From assembly GCA_028718065.1 (NCBI GenBank), contig JAQUMP010000063.1, positions 1 to 11,031 of the forward strand: a DNA stretch of 11,031 bases, in the 5' to 3' direction. The stretch comes from Chitinivibrionales bacterium (GTDB lineage: Bacteria; Fibrobacterota; Chitinivibrionia; Chitinivibrionales; FEN-1185). The translations under genes were made by a program, and so were the position numbers. Within the stretch, counting starts at the first letter, position 1; each line of letters opens with the position of its first letter. Below, piece after piece: positions 1 to 8,700 of the stretch. A model generated the notes under the pieces. That model was not told the DNA's origin and made no database searches. It saw nothing but the letters and a program-made list of their open reading frames with translations.

Positions 1-69
1 CACGATAAGCTGGATCGGCCGTTTCAAGGTAGATTTAGAAATAAATGCCAGCCTGATCCGGTCCCACAT
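1..69 (-). CDS. 5' end of an unidentified gene, partial (runs off the window)
   Basis: Reading the minus strand, an ATG at 69-67 opens a frame of 23 codons without a stop up to the window edge. It begins M-W-D-R-I-R-L-A-F-I. The start lies 2 bases after the stop codon of the glycosyltransferase gene, and an AGGGA Shine-Dalgarno motif sits just upstream, inside the end of that gene, so the two are very likely co-transcribed and translationally coupled. The visible part is basic and mildly hydrophobic, with no recognisable motif. By context it may belong to the same cell-surface polysaccharide pathway, but no function can be assigned. Confidence 0.6.
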   Translation of the reverse strand, partial: MWDRIRLAFISKSTLKRPIQLIV

Positions 70-71
70 TT

Positions 72-1001
72 TTATTCCCTTTTTATGTCCGCGGGAAAAG
101 AAAATCCCTGCCGGAGCCGGCGAACGGCGCCTATGCACCACATCCATTTGGCAATAAAGATCACCGGGGCCACCCGAAGATAGCGCCAGGTGCCTGGATT
201 GCCCACGAAAACTTTTGCCGTCACCACCAGGGCTATAACCGGAGAAACGGCCAGGAGACTCCACCAGCGCTTGAGGACAAACGGCAGCGGCAGTATGCCC
301 GCATAGCGGTGCCGATTCATGATCGAAAAGTAACCCCATTGCATGGCGTGCATCATAACAACGCCAAAAGTATTCCGCTGGGTCCGGTGCCAAACCAAGG
401 CTTTCGGATAAAAATAGAGCGAATACCCCAGCCTTCTGGCGCGCATGATCCAGTCGGTATCTTCGTTGACCGCCAGCGCTTCGTCAAACATTCCGACATG
501 TGCGAATGCTTCCCTGCGCATGCTGATATTACAGGTGGGAACCATAGCGTATTGGGCACTGGGGCGTGTCGGCAAATAGGCGTGAAAATTAGACAAGTTG
601 TCCGCAAGCGCCCAAATTGACGCAGCCTCAATCCGGATCGAACCGCCGATGACCGCTTTTTCGGGGTGCGCGCGATGCGCTGCAATCATTTCGGCGATCC
701 AATGAGGGTCCGCCACGCAGTCGGCGTCGATGGATGCGATAAGCTGCCCGTGCGATTGACTAATGGCAATGTTGCGGGCAACCGACGGAATTTCCGGCCG
801 TTCGGTGCGAATAAAAATCGTTTGCGGAAACGCGCGCACGCAGGCGTGGTCGTCGCGGCCGACCACGATTATTTCCACGGTCAAACCCCCTTCAAGCTCC
901 TGGGAAAAAATGGCGCCAAGGCACTGATCCAGGATCGGACAATTCAAGGCGGCGATTATGACGCTTACCGAAGAGATTTCCTGTGCACGCTCATTGCCCA
1001 T
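72..1001 (-). CDS. Family 2 glycosyltransferase (GT-A fold), probably membrane-associated
   Basis: 309-residue protein that should transfer a sugar from a nucleotide-sugar donor to a cell-envelope or exopolysaccharide acceptor at the inner face of the membrane. The N-terminal nucleotide-binding strand is SVSVIIAALN (residues 11-20). The family-typical SVARN stretch is at 73-77. The metal-binding DxD motif is D92-A-D94 in ASIDADC, and the acceptor-side acidic motif is NEDTDW (179-184), followed by H205-R206. The C-terminal third holds two hydrophobic stretches, about 238-262 and 275-292, likely to anchor it to the membrane. The start is the ATG at 1001, just before the first beta strand; a G-rich stretch 5 bases upstream could act as a weak ribosome site. 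It heads a minus-strand operon divergent from tgt. The fold is clear; the donor, acceptor and pathway are not visible. Confidence 0.88.
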   Translation of the reverse strand: MGNERAQEISSVSVIIAALNCPILDQCLGAIFSQELEGGLTVEIIVVGRDDHACVRAFPQTIFIRTERPEIPSVARNIAISQSHGQLIASIDADCVADPHWIAEMIAAHRAHPEKAVIGGSIRIEAASIWALADNLSNFHAYLPTRPSAQYAMVPTCNISMRREAFAHVGMFDEALAVNEDTDWIMRARRLGYSLYFYPKALVWHRTQRNTFGVVMMHAMQWGYFSIMNRHRYAGILPLPFVLKRWWSLLAVSPVIALVVTAKVFVGNPGTWRYLRVAPVIFIAKWMWCIGAVRRLRQGFSFPADIKRE

Positions 1002-1020
1002 AGCGGCCCCCGAAGAGACT

Positions 1021-1227
1021 TTAAAAAAATCTATACAAGCAATCGCGCAGGCGCGTCATGAAATGGCCGTACGGAAACCATTTACTGATAAAGAGAAGCA
1101 GGCCGATGCAGAATGTTATTATGGCATTGCACCAGAGAATTGGCAGGAGCCAGGATCTTTTTTGGGCGGCATTATCCGGTAACGGGGTATTCATACAATT
1201 GTTAAAAATATAGATAAAACCGCGCAA
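1021..1227 (-). CDS. Doubtful small ORF with one hydrophobic segment
   Basis: A 68-codon minus-strand frame fills most of the gap between the glycosyltransferase gene and tgt and ends 19 bases before the glycosyltransferase start. Its only membrane-like stretch is about residues 27-47 (LLPILWCNAIITFCIGLLLF and neighbours), flanked by basic residues, which would suit a one-pass membrane peptide. The start would be a TTG at 1227, or an ATG at codon 12 (MNTPLPDN); neither has a Shine-Dalgarno motif. I recognise no family. It could be a real small envelope gene of the glycosyltransferase operon, or chance coding in an AT-rich promoter region; chance is slightly favoured. Confidence 0.25.
   Translation of the reverse strand: MRGFIYIFNNCMNTPLPDNAAQKRSWLLPILWCNAIITFCIGLLLFISKWFPYGHFMTRLRDCLYRFF
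1030..1058 (-). promoter_or_regulatory. Possible promoter of the glycosyltransferase gene
   Basis: On the minus strand a TATAGA -10-like hexamer (1035-1030) lies 18 bases after ATGACG, a 4-of-6 match to the -35 consensus. Transcription would start about 20 bases before the ATG at 1001. Both boxes are imperfect, and the call rests on position as much as on sequence. Confidence 0.25.
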
Positions 1228-1228
1228 T

Positions 1229-1256
1229 TTGAAAAACTATTAATGCTATTTATAGA
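1229..1256 (+). promoter_or_regulatory. Possible sigma-70-type promoter of tgt
   Basis: TTGAAA (1229-1234) and TATAGA (1251-1256) are separated by 16 bases, in an AT-rich stretch upstream of tgt. This would give a leader of about 20 bases. A second candidate, the extended -10 at 1264-1272, lies closer to the gene; the two could act together or only one may be real. Confidence 0.35.
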
Positions 1257-1263
1257 CGACCTC

Positions 1264-1272
1264 TGATATTAT
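1264..1272 (+). promoter_or_regulatory. Extended -10 element directly upstream of tgt
   Basis: TG-A-TATTAT fits the extended -10 pattern TGnTATnnT. If used, transcription would begin about 5 bases before the tgt ATG at 1285, giving an almost leaderless mRNA. That would fit the lack of any Shine-Dalgarno motif ahead of tgt (the bases before the ATG read TTTTTAGCTCACC). Confidence 0.35.
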
Positions 1273-1284
1273 TTTTAGCTCACC

Positions 1285-2523
1285 ATGGCGCAACCATTTT
1301 TATTCACCGAAGTCACGACCGACGCCGTCTCGGCCGCGCGCGCCGGTTTGTTTACGACGCCGCACGGGGTCCTGCAAACGCCGCTCTTTATGCCGGTGGG
1401 CACCCAGGCCACGGTAAAAACGCTCTCCCCCGCCGAACTTGACGAAAGCGGAGCGGAAATTATCCTGGCCAACAGTTATCATCTGCACCTGCGGCCGGGC
1501 GACGAACTCATTCGGCGCGCCGGAGGATTGCATCGGTTTACAAACTGGCAAAAAGCGCTTCTCACCGACAGCGGCGGGTTTCAGGTTTTTTCGTTGCGCG
1601 ATATTTCTAAAATCGGTGAAAACGGGGTTGCCTTTCAATCGCACATCGACGGTTCCAAGCATCTGTTCAGCCCCGAAAGCGCAATCGCCATGCAGCGCAA
1701 CCTGGGCGCCGACATTATCATGATGTTCGATGAGTGTCCGCCGGCGGACGCGCCGGAATCCGCGATTGTCAAGGCTGTCGAGCGCACCCTGCGCTGGGCG
1801 CAACGCTGCGTGGCCGAATTCGAGCGCCTGCCGGCGCTCTATGGCAATCCCCAGGCGCTGTTCGGTATCGTGCAGGGCGGCACGCATGCGGCGCTGCGCG
1901 AACGGTGCGCCGCGGAACTTATAAAACTCGATCTACCCGGTTACGCCATCGGCGGCTGCGCCGTGGGCGAAAGCACCCCGGAGCTGTATCGGATTGCAGG
2001 ACTAACCGCCGCGTGTTTGCCGCGGAGCAAACCGCGTTATTTAATGGGCGTGGGCAAGCCGCATAATATTCTGGAATGCATCGAACGCGGCATCGACCTC
2101 TTCGATTGCGTCCTGCCCACGCGCAACGCGCGCAACGGGTCGGCCTATAGCTGGCAGGGCAAAATCAATATCCGCAACGCCTGCCACACCGAAGACTTTA
2201 ACCGGCCGCTCGACCCGGCATGCGCCTGCTATGCCTGCAAAAATTTCAGCCGCGCCTATTTGCGCCATTTGTATATGGCCGGCGAAATTCTGGGCATACG
2301 TATGTTGACTTTGCATACGGTCTATTTTTATATGGAACTAACGCGCACGGCCCGCAAGCATATTATCGCCGGGACGTTTACAGAATGGAAAAAAGAGGCG
2401 CTGGCCCGGATGAGCGCACCCGCCGAAAAGTCCGATGGGCCCGACGAAGAGGCCCTGGCGCCGAGCGGTCACGAAACGGAGGCGCTGGAGGAAGAATGCG
2501 GAGAAGCAACCACACCCGTGTAG
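1285..2523 (+). CDS. tgt: tRNA-guanine(34) transglycosylase (bacterial queuine-type TGT)
   Basis: Exchanges guanine for the queuosine precursor preQ1 at the wobble position of tRNAs with GUN anticodons. Family landmarks are in order: TTPHGVLQTPLFMPVGTQ (24-41), LTDSGGFQVF with D95, FDEC (148-151), IVQGG with Q197, and DLFDCVLPTRNARNG with the nucleophile D274 and the RNA-contacting R280 and R283. Zinc ligands C313, C315, C318 and H344 lie in CACYAC and LTLHTVYFY. Catalytic numbering is by alignment in my head to the Zymomonas and E. coli enzymes. The start is well placed because the usual N-terminal strand follows, although no Shine-Dalgarno motif precedes it. Two oddities: the substrate-pocket loop, usually GGLAVGE or GGLSVGE, reads GGCAVGE here (C225), and an acidic, low-complexity tail of about 40 residues (from 373) extends beyond the normal end. 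The usual downstream partners yajC and secD are absent; a foreign-looking operon follows instead. Confidence 0.97.
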   Translation: MAQPFLFTEVTTDAVSAARAGLFTTPHGVLQTPLFMPVGTQATVKTLSPAELDESGAEIILANSYHLHLRPGDELIRRAGGLHRFTNWQKALLTDSGGFQVFSLRDISKIGENGVAFQSHIDGSKHLFSPESAIAMQRNLGADIIMMFDECPPADAPESAIVKAVERTLRWAQRCVAEFERLPALYGNPQALFGIVQGGTHAALRERCAAELIKLDLPGYAIGGCAVGESTPELYRIAGLTAACLPRSKPRYLMGVGKPHNILECIERGIDLFDCVLPTRNARNGSAYSWQGKINIRNACHTEDFNRPLDPACACYACKNFSRAYLRHLYMAGEILGIRMLTLHTVYFYMELTRTARKHIIAGTFTEWKKEALARMSAPAEKSDGPDEEALAPSGHETEALEEECGEATTPV

Positions 2524-2548
2524 CCAATGAATTTGCAGAGAGGCGCGT

Positions 2549-2590
2549 ATGGTAAAATCTATTTTGCTTATAGAGGATAAAAATGTCTGA
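2549..2590 (+). pseudogene. 13-codon mini-ORF resembling the start of a response regulator
   Basis: An ATG at 2549, preceded at 5-base spacing by a strong GAGAGG Shine-Dalgarno motif (2538-2543), opens MVKSILLIEDKNV and stops at TGA 2588-2590, inside the helicase gene's first codons. The residues K-S-I-L-L-I-E-D match the first beta strand and acidic pair that begin most two-component receiver domains. The likely reading is that a response regulator gene lay behind tgt and was cut near codon 10-12 when the defence island inserted. It could instead be a chance leader peptide. Either way, ribosomes finishing it would arrive at the helicase start (2583), so it may couple translation. Confidence 0.4.
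2573..2577 (+). promoter_or_regulatory. Shine-Dalgarno site of the helicase gene
   Basis: GAGGA lies 5 bases upstream of the ATG at 2583, supporting that start. The same bases encode the E-D pair of the mini-ORF. No terminator or promoter-like pair is evident between tgt and this site (2524-2582), so the operon probably depends at least partly on read-through from tgt. Confidence 0.7.
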
Positions 2591-5500
2591 AACAAGCACG
2601 GATTTAAAGTTTTTCACCAACGAAGAAAACGAAACGCTTCACGGTCGTTTTTCCAAGACCTTGGAACATGCCAAATATTTTGATGTTCTTGTCGGGTATT
2701 TTAGAACTAGCGGATTCAATCGTTTATATAAATCTCTTGAAAAAATTGAACAAATCCGGATACTTGTCGGGCTAAATATTGATTTGCAAACCTATGAGAT
2801 TTATCAGGAATCGCAAGCTACGGAATTGGATTTTGAGTCCCATAAGCATACTTGCGCAAACTTTTCGTCCCAATTACAAAAAGAGCTCGAACATTCGGAA
2901 GATACCGAAGACGTTCAAATTTCCGTTCAGAAATTTATCGAGTACCTTAAAAACGGCAAACTTGTTATAAGGGCATATCCAAGCAAGGATATCCACGCCA
3001 AAGTTTACATTACTCGCTATGCTGAACCAGTGTCCCATGTCGCCTTCGGCAGTGTCATTACCGGTTCAAGTAATTTTTCCGAATCGGGTTTTGTAGGTCA
3101 AAGAGAATTTAATGTTGAATTAAAAGATACCGCCGACGTTAAATATGCTCTCGATAAATTTGAGAAATTATGGGAAGAGAGTGTAGACCTTTCTGGAGAA
3201 TATATCCAAACTATTCAGGAAAAAACATGGTTAAGCGATAGCGTCTCGCCTTATGAACTTTATCTAAAACTTATCTATGAATATATGGAAGAGGATATAA
3301 ATCTTGATGAAGAGTTTGAGCCATATTTACCGGATGGATTTATTGAGCTAAAATATCAAAAACAGGCGGCAATCCAGACTAAGAAAATACTGTCACGATA
3401 TAATGGCGTATTTATAGCCGATGTCGTAGGGCTTGGCAAGACATTTACCACATCGCTTCTGCTTCAACAATTATATGGTAAAACGCTTGTTATTTGCCCA
3501 CCGGTGTTGGCCGACTATTGGAGAGAATCACTCTTTGATTTCGGGATTCGTAGCGTGGAGGTTGAGTCTCTGGGTAAATTATCGAATATTTTAAAAAAAG
3601 GTACTGATAAATTCGATTATATCGTCATTGACGAAGCGCATAGATTCAGAAATGAAGCAACCCAATCATACGCTGAATTGCTGGATATTTGTCGGGGCAA
3701 AAAAGTCATTCTGGTTACAGCAACGCCGCTCAACAATAAAATTGACGATATTTTCTCGCAACTAAAACTTTTCCAACTTCCGAAACAATCTTCGATTCCG
3801 GGTGTACCTAACTTAGAAGATTTCTTTAGTGGACTCAATCGCCGATTATCTCAATATGCCAAGGATGATCCGCAATACAAAGAAGAGCTTAAGATCGTTG
3901 CCGATCAAATAAGGGACAAAGTGCTCAAGTATGTTATGGTCCGACGGACGAGGACCGATGTTCTTAAATACTACAGCAAAGATTTGAAAACACAGGGCGT
4001 TTCCTTCCCCGATGTTGCCGATCCGCAACGGTTGATTTATGAATTTAAAGGCCAAACCGAAATAGTATTTAACGCAACAATCGAATTGCTTATCGGTTTT
4101 AAGTATGCCCGTTATACGCCGCTGCTTTATCTTACGGAAGGCCGAGTCACTGAATTTGAATTGCAACAACAACGGAATATCGGCGGCTTTATGAAGGGCA
4201 TCCTGGTAAAAAGGTTGGAAAGCAGCTTTTTCGCCTTCCGAAACAGTGTTGATCGTTTTTGTGTTTCATATACAAATTTTATAGATATGTTTAAACGCGG
4301 CGCTGTTTATATAAGCAAGGACGTCGATGTTTTTGAATTGCTCGAAAATGACGATATCGATTTGCTTGAACAATTGGTTGTCGATGATAAAATCCAAAAA
4401 TATGGTTCAAATAGTTTTACGGACGAGTATCTTGCCGCTCTTGAACACGATTTGACCATTCTCCTGGAAATACAAAAAATATGGAAGACCGTACAAGACG
4501 ATCCGAAACTCGATAAGTTTTCACAAGAGCTATCCACGAATGTCTTTTTGCGAGACCAGAAAATAATTGTCTTTACAGAATCAAAAGAGACCGCGGAATA
4601 TCTGTTTAGAAATTTAAGCAAGACTTTAAAAGAAAGTGTGTTTGCATTCAGCGGCAAAGGCGGGCTGCAGCATGATACATCCGGCTATCTTTCTAAGCAC
4701 ATCGCGCGGGACTATATAATCGAAAATTATGACCCCTCATCAAAGACAAAGTCGGATTCAATCAAGATTCTTATTACTACCGATATCCTTGCGGAAGGGA
4801 TCAACCTTCATCGTTCAAATGTCATTGTTAATTATGATTTACCCTGGAACCCTACGCGCGTTCTCCAGCGTGTTGGCCGCATAAACCGTATCGGAACAAA
4901 ACATAATCTTATTCATATTTTTAATTTTTTCCCTACTACGAATGCCGATGAACACTTAGGGCTGGAAGCGAATGTAATCGCTAAAATCCAGTTGTTCCAT
5001 AATATCCTCGGCGAAGACGCAAAATATTTGTCCGATGGCGAGGAATTCGGCAGCCGCGAATTATTTGAGAAATTAAACAGTAGAAAAGTCTATACCGGTG
5101 AAAGCGAAGAGGAAGATTCGGAGCTTAAATATCTCACTCTCATTCGGGATATTCGAGACAACAACCCCGATTTGTTCAAACGGATTAAAAATTTGCCTAA
5201 AAAATGCCGGTCTGCCCGTAAGAGCAACACAATAACGACAAACGAACTAATCTCTTTCTTCCGGAATGGTTATTTAAAAAAATTCTATAGTAATAATTTG
5301 GAAAAGGTTAAAGAGCTTACATTCTTTGATGCAGTAGACCTGATAGAGTGTCCTGAAAATGAAAAAAGAGAAAGTATTGAACCGGATTATTTTAAAATGC
5401 TATCTGCCAACAAAGATAAATTTGAGATGGATACTTGCGCAGGACAGGAGCCAGGCAAGAAGCGTGGCGGCAGCTCAAATGTCAAATATATTCTTTTTAG

Positions 5501-5768
5501 AATTAAGGCCAAGGAATTCTCCGCTTGCGCAAAATTTACGGAATCCGACGAAGAATTTATCAGAAACGTACAACATATGCTTGAGCAAGGCACTATTGCA
5601 AAAAAAACAGCTCAAAACATTAGAAATGAAATAGAACAAGAAGAAGAGCCTTTAAAAGTGCTTAAATCGCTTCAGAAGCATATTAAATATTCCGGCAACT
5701 TTTCGCAGGCCAATACAACAAGCCCTTCCCGCAGAGAAGTTATTTTGTCCTGCTACCTGAAGGCATAA
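2583..5768 (+). CDS. PLD-nuclease / SF2 (SNF2-like) helicase fusion, putative anti-phage DNA translocase
   Basis: 1061 residues. The N-terminal phospholipase D-type nuclease module has H138-A-K140 in IHAKVYI and, 20 residues later, GSSNFSESGF (161-170) then EFNVEL; a single HxK...GSxN half-site implies dimerisation for catalysis. The canonical Asp of HxKx4D is not at its usual spacing, as seen in many PLDc_2-type domains. A DEAH/SNF2-type helicase follows: Walker A region ADVVGLGKT (279-287), VIDEAH (348-353), VTATPLNN (378-385), then the C-terminal RecA lobe with KIIVFTES (660-667), TTDILAEGINL (732-742) and the arginine-finger motif QRVGRINRIG (762-771). Residues from about 790 are mostly helical and charged, with no motif I know. 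It should move along DNA using ATP and cut it with the PLD module. The methyltransferase follows 6 bases later. Codon composition is AT-richer than tgt. Domain calls are firm; the defence role is inferred. Confidence 0.9.
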   Translation: MSETSTDLKFFTNEENETLHGRFSKTLEHAKYFDVLVGYFRTSGFNRLYKSLEKIEQIRILVGLNIDLQTYEIYQESQATELDFESHKHTCANFSSQLQKELEHSEDTEDVQISVQKFIEYLKNGKLVIRAYPSKDIHAKVYITRYAEPVSHVAFGSVITGSSNFSESGFVGQREFNVELKDTADVKYALDKFEKLWEESVDLSGEYIQTIQEKTWLSDSVSPYELYLKLIYEYMEEDINLDEEFEPYLPDGFIELKYQKQAAIQTKKILSRYNGVFIADVVGLGKTFTTSLLLQQLYGKTLVICPPVLADYWRESLFDFGIRSVEVESLGKLSNILKKGTDKFDYIVIDEAHRFRNEATQSYAELLDICRGKKVILVTATPLNNKIDDIFSQLKLFQLPKQSSIPGVPNLEDFFSGLNRRLSQYAKDDPQYKEELKIVADQIRDKVLKYVMVRRTRTDVLKYYSKDLKTQGVSFPDVADPQRLIYEFKGQTEIVFNATIELLIGFKYARYTPLLYLTEGRVTEFELQQQRNIGGFMKGILVKRLESSFFAFRNSVDRFCVSYTNFIDMFKRGAVYISKDVDVFELLENDDIDLLEQLVVDDKIQKYGSNSFTDEYLAALEHDLTILLEIQKIWKTVQDDPKLDKFSQELSTNVFLRDQKIIVFTESKETAEYLFRNLSKTLKESVFAFSGKGGLQHDTSGYLSKHIARDYIIENYDPSSKTKSDSIKILITTDILAEGINLHRSNVIVNYDLPWNPTRVLQRVGRINRIGTKHNLIHIFNFFPTTNADEHLGLEANVIAKIQLFHNILGEDAKYLSDGEEFGSRELFEKLNSRKVYTGESEEEDSELKYLTLIRDIRDNNPDLFKRIKNLPKKCRSARKSNTITTNELISFFRNGYLKKFYSNNLEKVKELTFFDAVDLIECPENEKRESIEPDYFKMLSANKDKFEMDTCAGQEPGKKRGGSSNVKYILFRIKAKEFSACAKFTESDEEFIRNVQHMLEQGTIAKKTAQNIRNEIEQEEEPLKVLKSLQKHIKYSGNFSQANTTSPSRREVILSCYLKA

Positions 5769-5774
5769 AAAGAT

Positions 5775-8700
5775 ATGGAAAAAAGCCAAGCCATTAGGTT
5801 GATCGAAGACGTTTTTGATACTGCATTTTCCGAAGAAAAATTTACTCTTTTCTGCACAAACCTGCTTAATGACCTGAATAAAGCCAAAGCCACGCCTGTG
5901 CAGTCCGGTCCTTATGTCTATGAACCATACCGAAATCATATAAAGAATTTTAAAAGAATCGGCCAGTATACAGATCCTAATGGCGAACTGCTCGATATTC
6001 TTTCCGTAAAAGTTCATAATGGGCGCAAGCTTGAGCGGACAAGGACCGGGCTGCGTAATTTTGCGATTGAATATCTTAAACGTAAGGAAAACCGGGACAC
6101 GCTCCTGATTGCATTTCATTCGGACGACAGCCCGGATTGGCGTTTTTCATTTATTAAGCTTGAGTATAAAACTTATAAAGACGAAAAAGGTAAAATTAAA
6201 GCGCGACAGGAAGCGACCTCCGCCAGGCGCTATTCGTTTCTTGTCGGAGAAAACGAACCATGCCATACGGCCAAAAGGCAGCTTCTGCCGTTGCTTTTAG
6301 AAAGCGCCGCCAACCCCACGCTTGCCGAAATTGAACAATGTTTTAATATTGAAAAAGTGACAAAAGAGTTTTTTGAGCAATACAAAACGCTTTTTGTTGA
6401 CTTGCAAGAACAGCTTGAAACTTTAATAAAAAAAGATAAAAGAATATCCGGAGATTTTGAATCTAAGAATATCGAATCGGCCCCCTTTGCTAAAAAACTG
6501 CTCGGTCAGATCGTGTTTCTTTATTTCATTCAGAAAAAGGGCTGGCTTGGTGTTCCCAAAGATAAAAGTTTCGGGCAGGGAGAAAAGCGTTTTCTTAAAT
6601 TTCTTTTCAAACAATCCGATCAGGCCAAGGCCAATTACTTTAATAATTATCTTGAACCTCTTTTTTACGAAGCCCTGGCAGTGCAGCGCTCTTCCGTAGA
6701 CCCCAGTTTTTACAAAAAATTTAACTGCCGCATTCCATTCTTAAACGGCGGTCTTTTTGAGCCTATTAAAGATTACGACTGGCAAAATACCGAAATCAAT
6801 TTACCAAATGAGGCTTTTTCCAACACCACGCCGACAAAAGAAGGTGATATCGGCACCGGGATACTTGATGTTTTCGACCGCTACAATTTTACGGTAAAAG
6901 AAGACGAACCACTGGAAAAAGAGGTTGCGGTTGACCCCGAAATGCTTGGAAAAGTTTTTGAAAACCTGTTAGAGATAAAAGATAGGAAATCTAAAGGCGC
7001 CTATTATACCCCTCGTGAAATCGTGCATTACATGTGTCAGGAAAGTCTTATCAACTATCTTGATACTGCCCTTAATTCAGCAACGGCTTCGTACCAGGAA
7101 TTGGCCCTGAACCAAACCGATCTTTTAGGAAATACCGGCAGGAAACAAACCAAGCTTGAATTCGAGAACAAAGATATAAAAGTCCCCAAAAATGATATCG
7201 ACGCATTTATTAAAAACAGTCATCTTGTCGTGGAAGATAACCGTAAAAAAAACAATTCATATACCTGGGAATTGCCAGATTCAATCCAAACCCATGCAAA
7301 GTTGTTTGATACCGCGCTTGCCGATATAAAAGTCTGCGATCCGGCCATTGGTTCCGGCGCGTTTCCCGTAGGCATGCTTAATGAAATCGTCAAAGCGCGG
7401 ACCGCGCTTACGCCGTATTTGGGATTAAAAGATGATGATGAAACCAGAACGCAATATCATTTGAAACGGGAATGTATTCAGGCTTCTCTTTATGGGGTGG
7501 ATATTGATGAATCCGCGATTGACATTGCAAAGTTAAGGCTTTGGCTTTCGCTGGTGGTGGATGAAGACAGCATTCAGGACATTGAGCCGCTGCCGAATTT
7601 GGATTATAAAATTGTTTGCGGGAATTCGCTAAGAGGAATCGTGATTGATGCATTCAATGTCTCTTATTTTGAAGATTTGGAAGAAAAGAAAAAAGTTTAC
7701 TTTAGCGTCACGGACCCAGCTGAAAAAAGGAAGTTACATAAAGAAATTGATGGGTTAATTTATAAAATATCGAATGGAAAGAAAGATTTTGATTTTGAAT
7801 TGTATTTCTCGGAGATCTGGCATAGACCCAGTGATGAGGTTAGGGTGGTTAATGCCCAGATTGCCGCTTTGAATAAGCAAATTGATGCTATTAATACGGC
7901 GTTGAACCTCAATTCCGAAAATGAAATTATTAAACTGAAATTTATTGCGGCATATCAGCAGATAGGTATTATTGAAACCGAATTAAAAAAGATAGAAAAA
8001 AACATACGAGATTTTTTTGGGCGCGTTTCGACCGTAGATAAAGCCATTGTAAAAGAGCAGAAGGACCTGCGTTATGAGATCAATACATTAAATCATTGGA
8101 TAGAGGTAGTAAATAATAAAATCGGCGAGTTAAATTCGCAATTGAAAGAAAATGCAGGGAAAAGTGGGTTTGATGTGTTGATTGGGAATCCCCCGTACAT
8201 TCAAATTCAAAAATTTTCAGGAACTCAAATCCAAAAGGATTTAGCGAATGCAGGTTTTCAGACATTTTCTAAAACAGGTGATATTTTCAGCTTGTTCTAT
8301 GAAAAGGGAATTAAAGCACTTTCATCAAGCGGGTTTTTATGTTTTATTTCCAATGATTTTACTAAAACAAAATCATCTTCTTCTTTAAGAAATTACATTG
8401 CAAAAGAAACAAATATTCTTTCTTATACTGATTTTTCTTCTGTACCCGTATTCGACGCCACGACCTATCCCGTGGTATTGTTGCTTTCTCGAAACAAACA
8501 GTTTCGGGATAGCTTTGCATATATTGTTGTTGGCGAAAATGAGTGGAATACAAAAAGATTTGTTACGGTGAATAACACAGGCATTATTAAGCAGAAAAAT
8601 TTATTAAAGGATAATTGGATTCTCAAATCAGGAATTGGAAGTGAGATTTTACAAAAAATCATACAACACCCGCAATTGAAAAGTGTTTTCGGGAAATCAT

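Noticed and set aside
309..1182. Plus-strand frames across the glycosyltransferase region
   Set aside because: They overlap each other and the well-supported minus-strand glycosyltransferase, and have no protein-like motifs.
1300..1887. 195-codon minus-strand frame opposite tgt
   Set aside because: It lies wholly within tgt, whose catalytic motifs are intact; its translation has no recognisable motif and reflects the high GC of the opposite strand.
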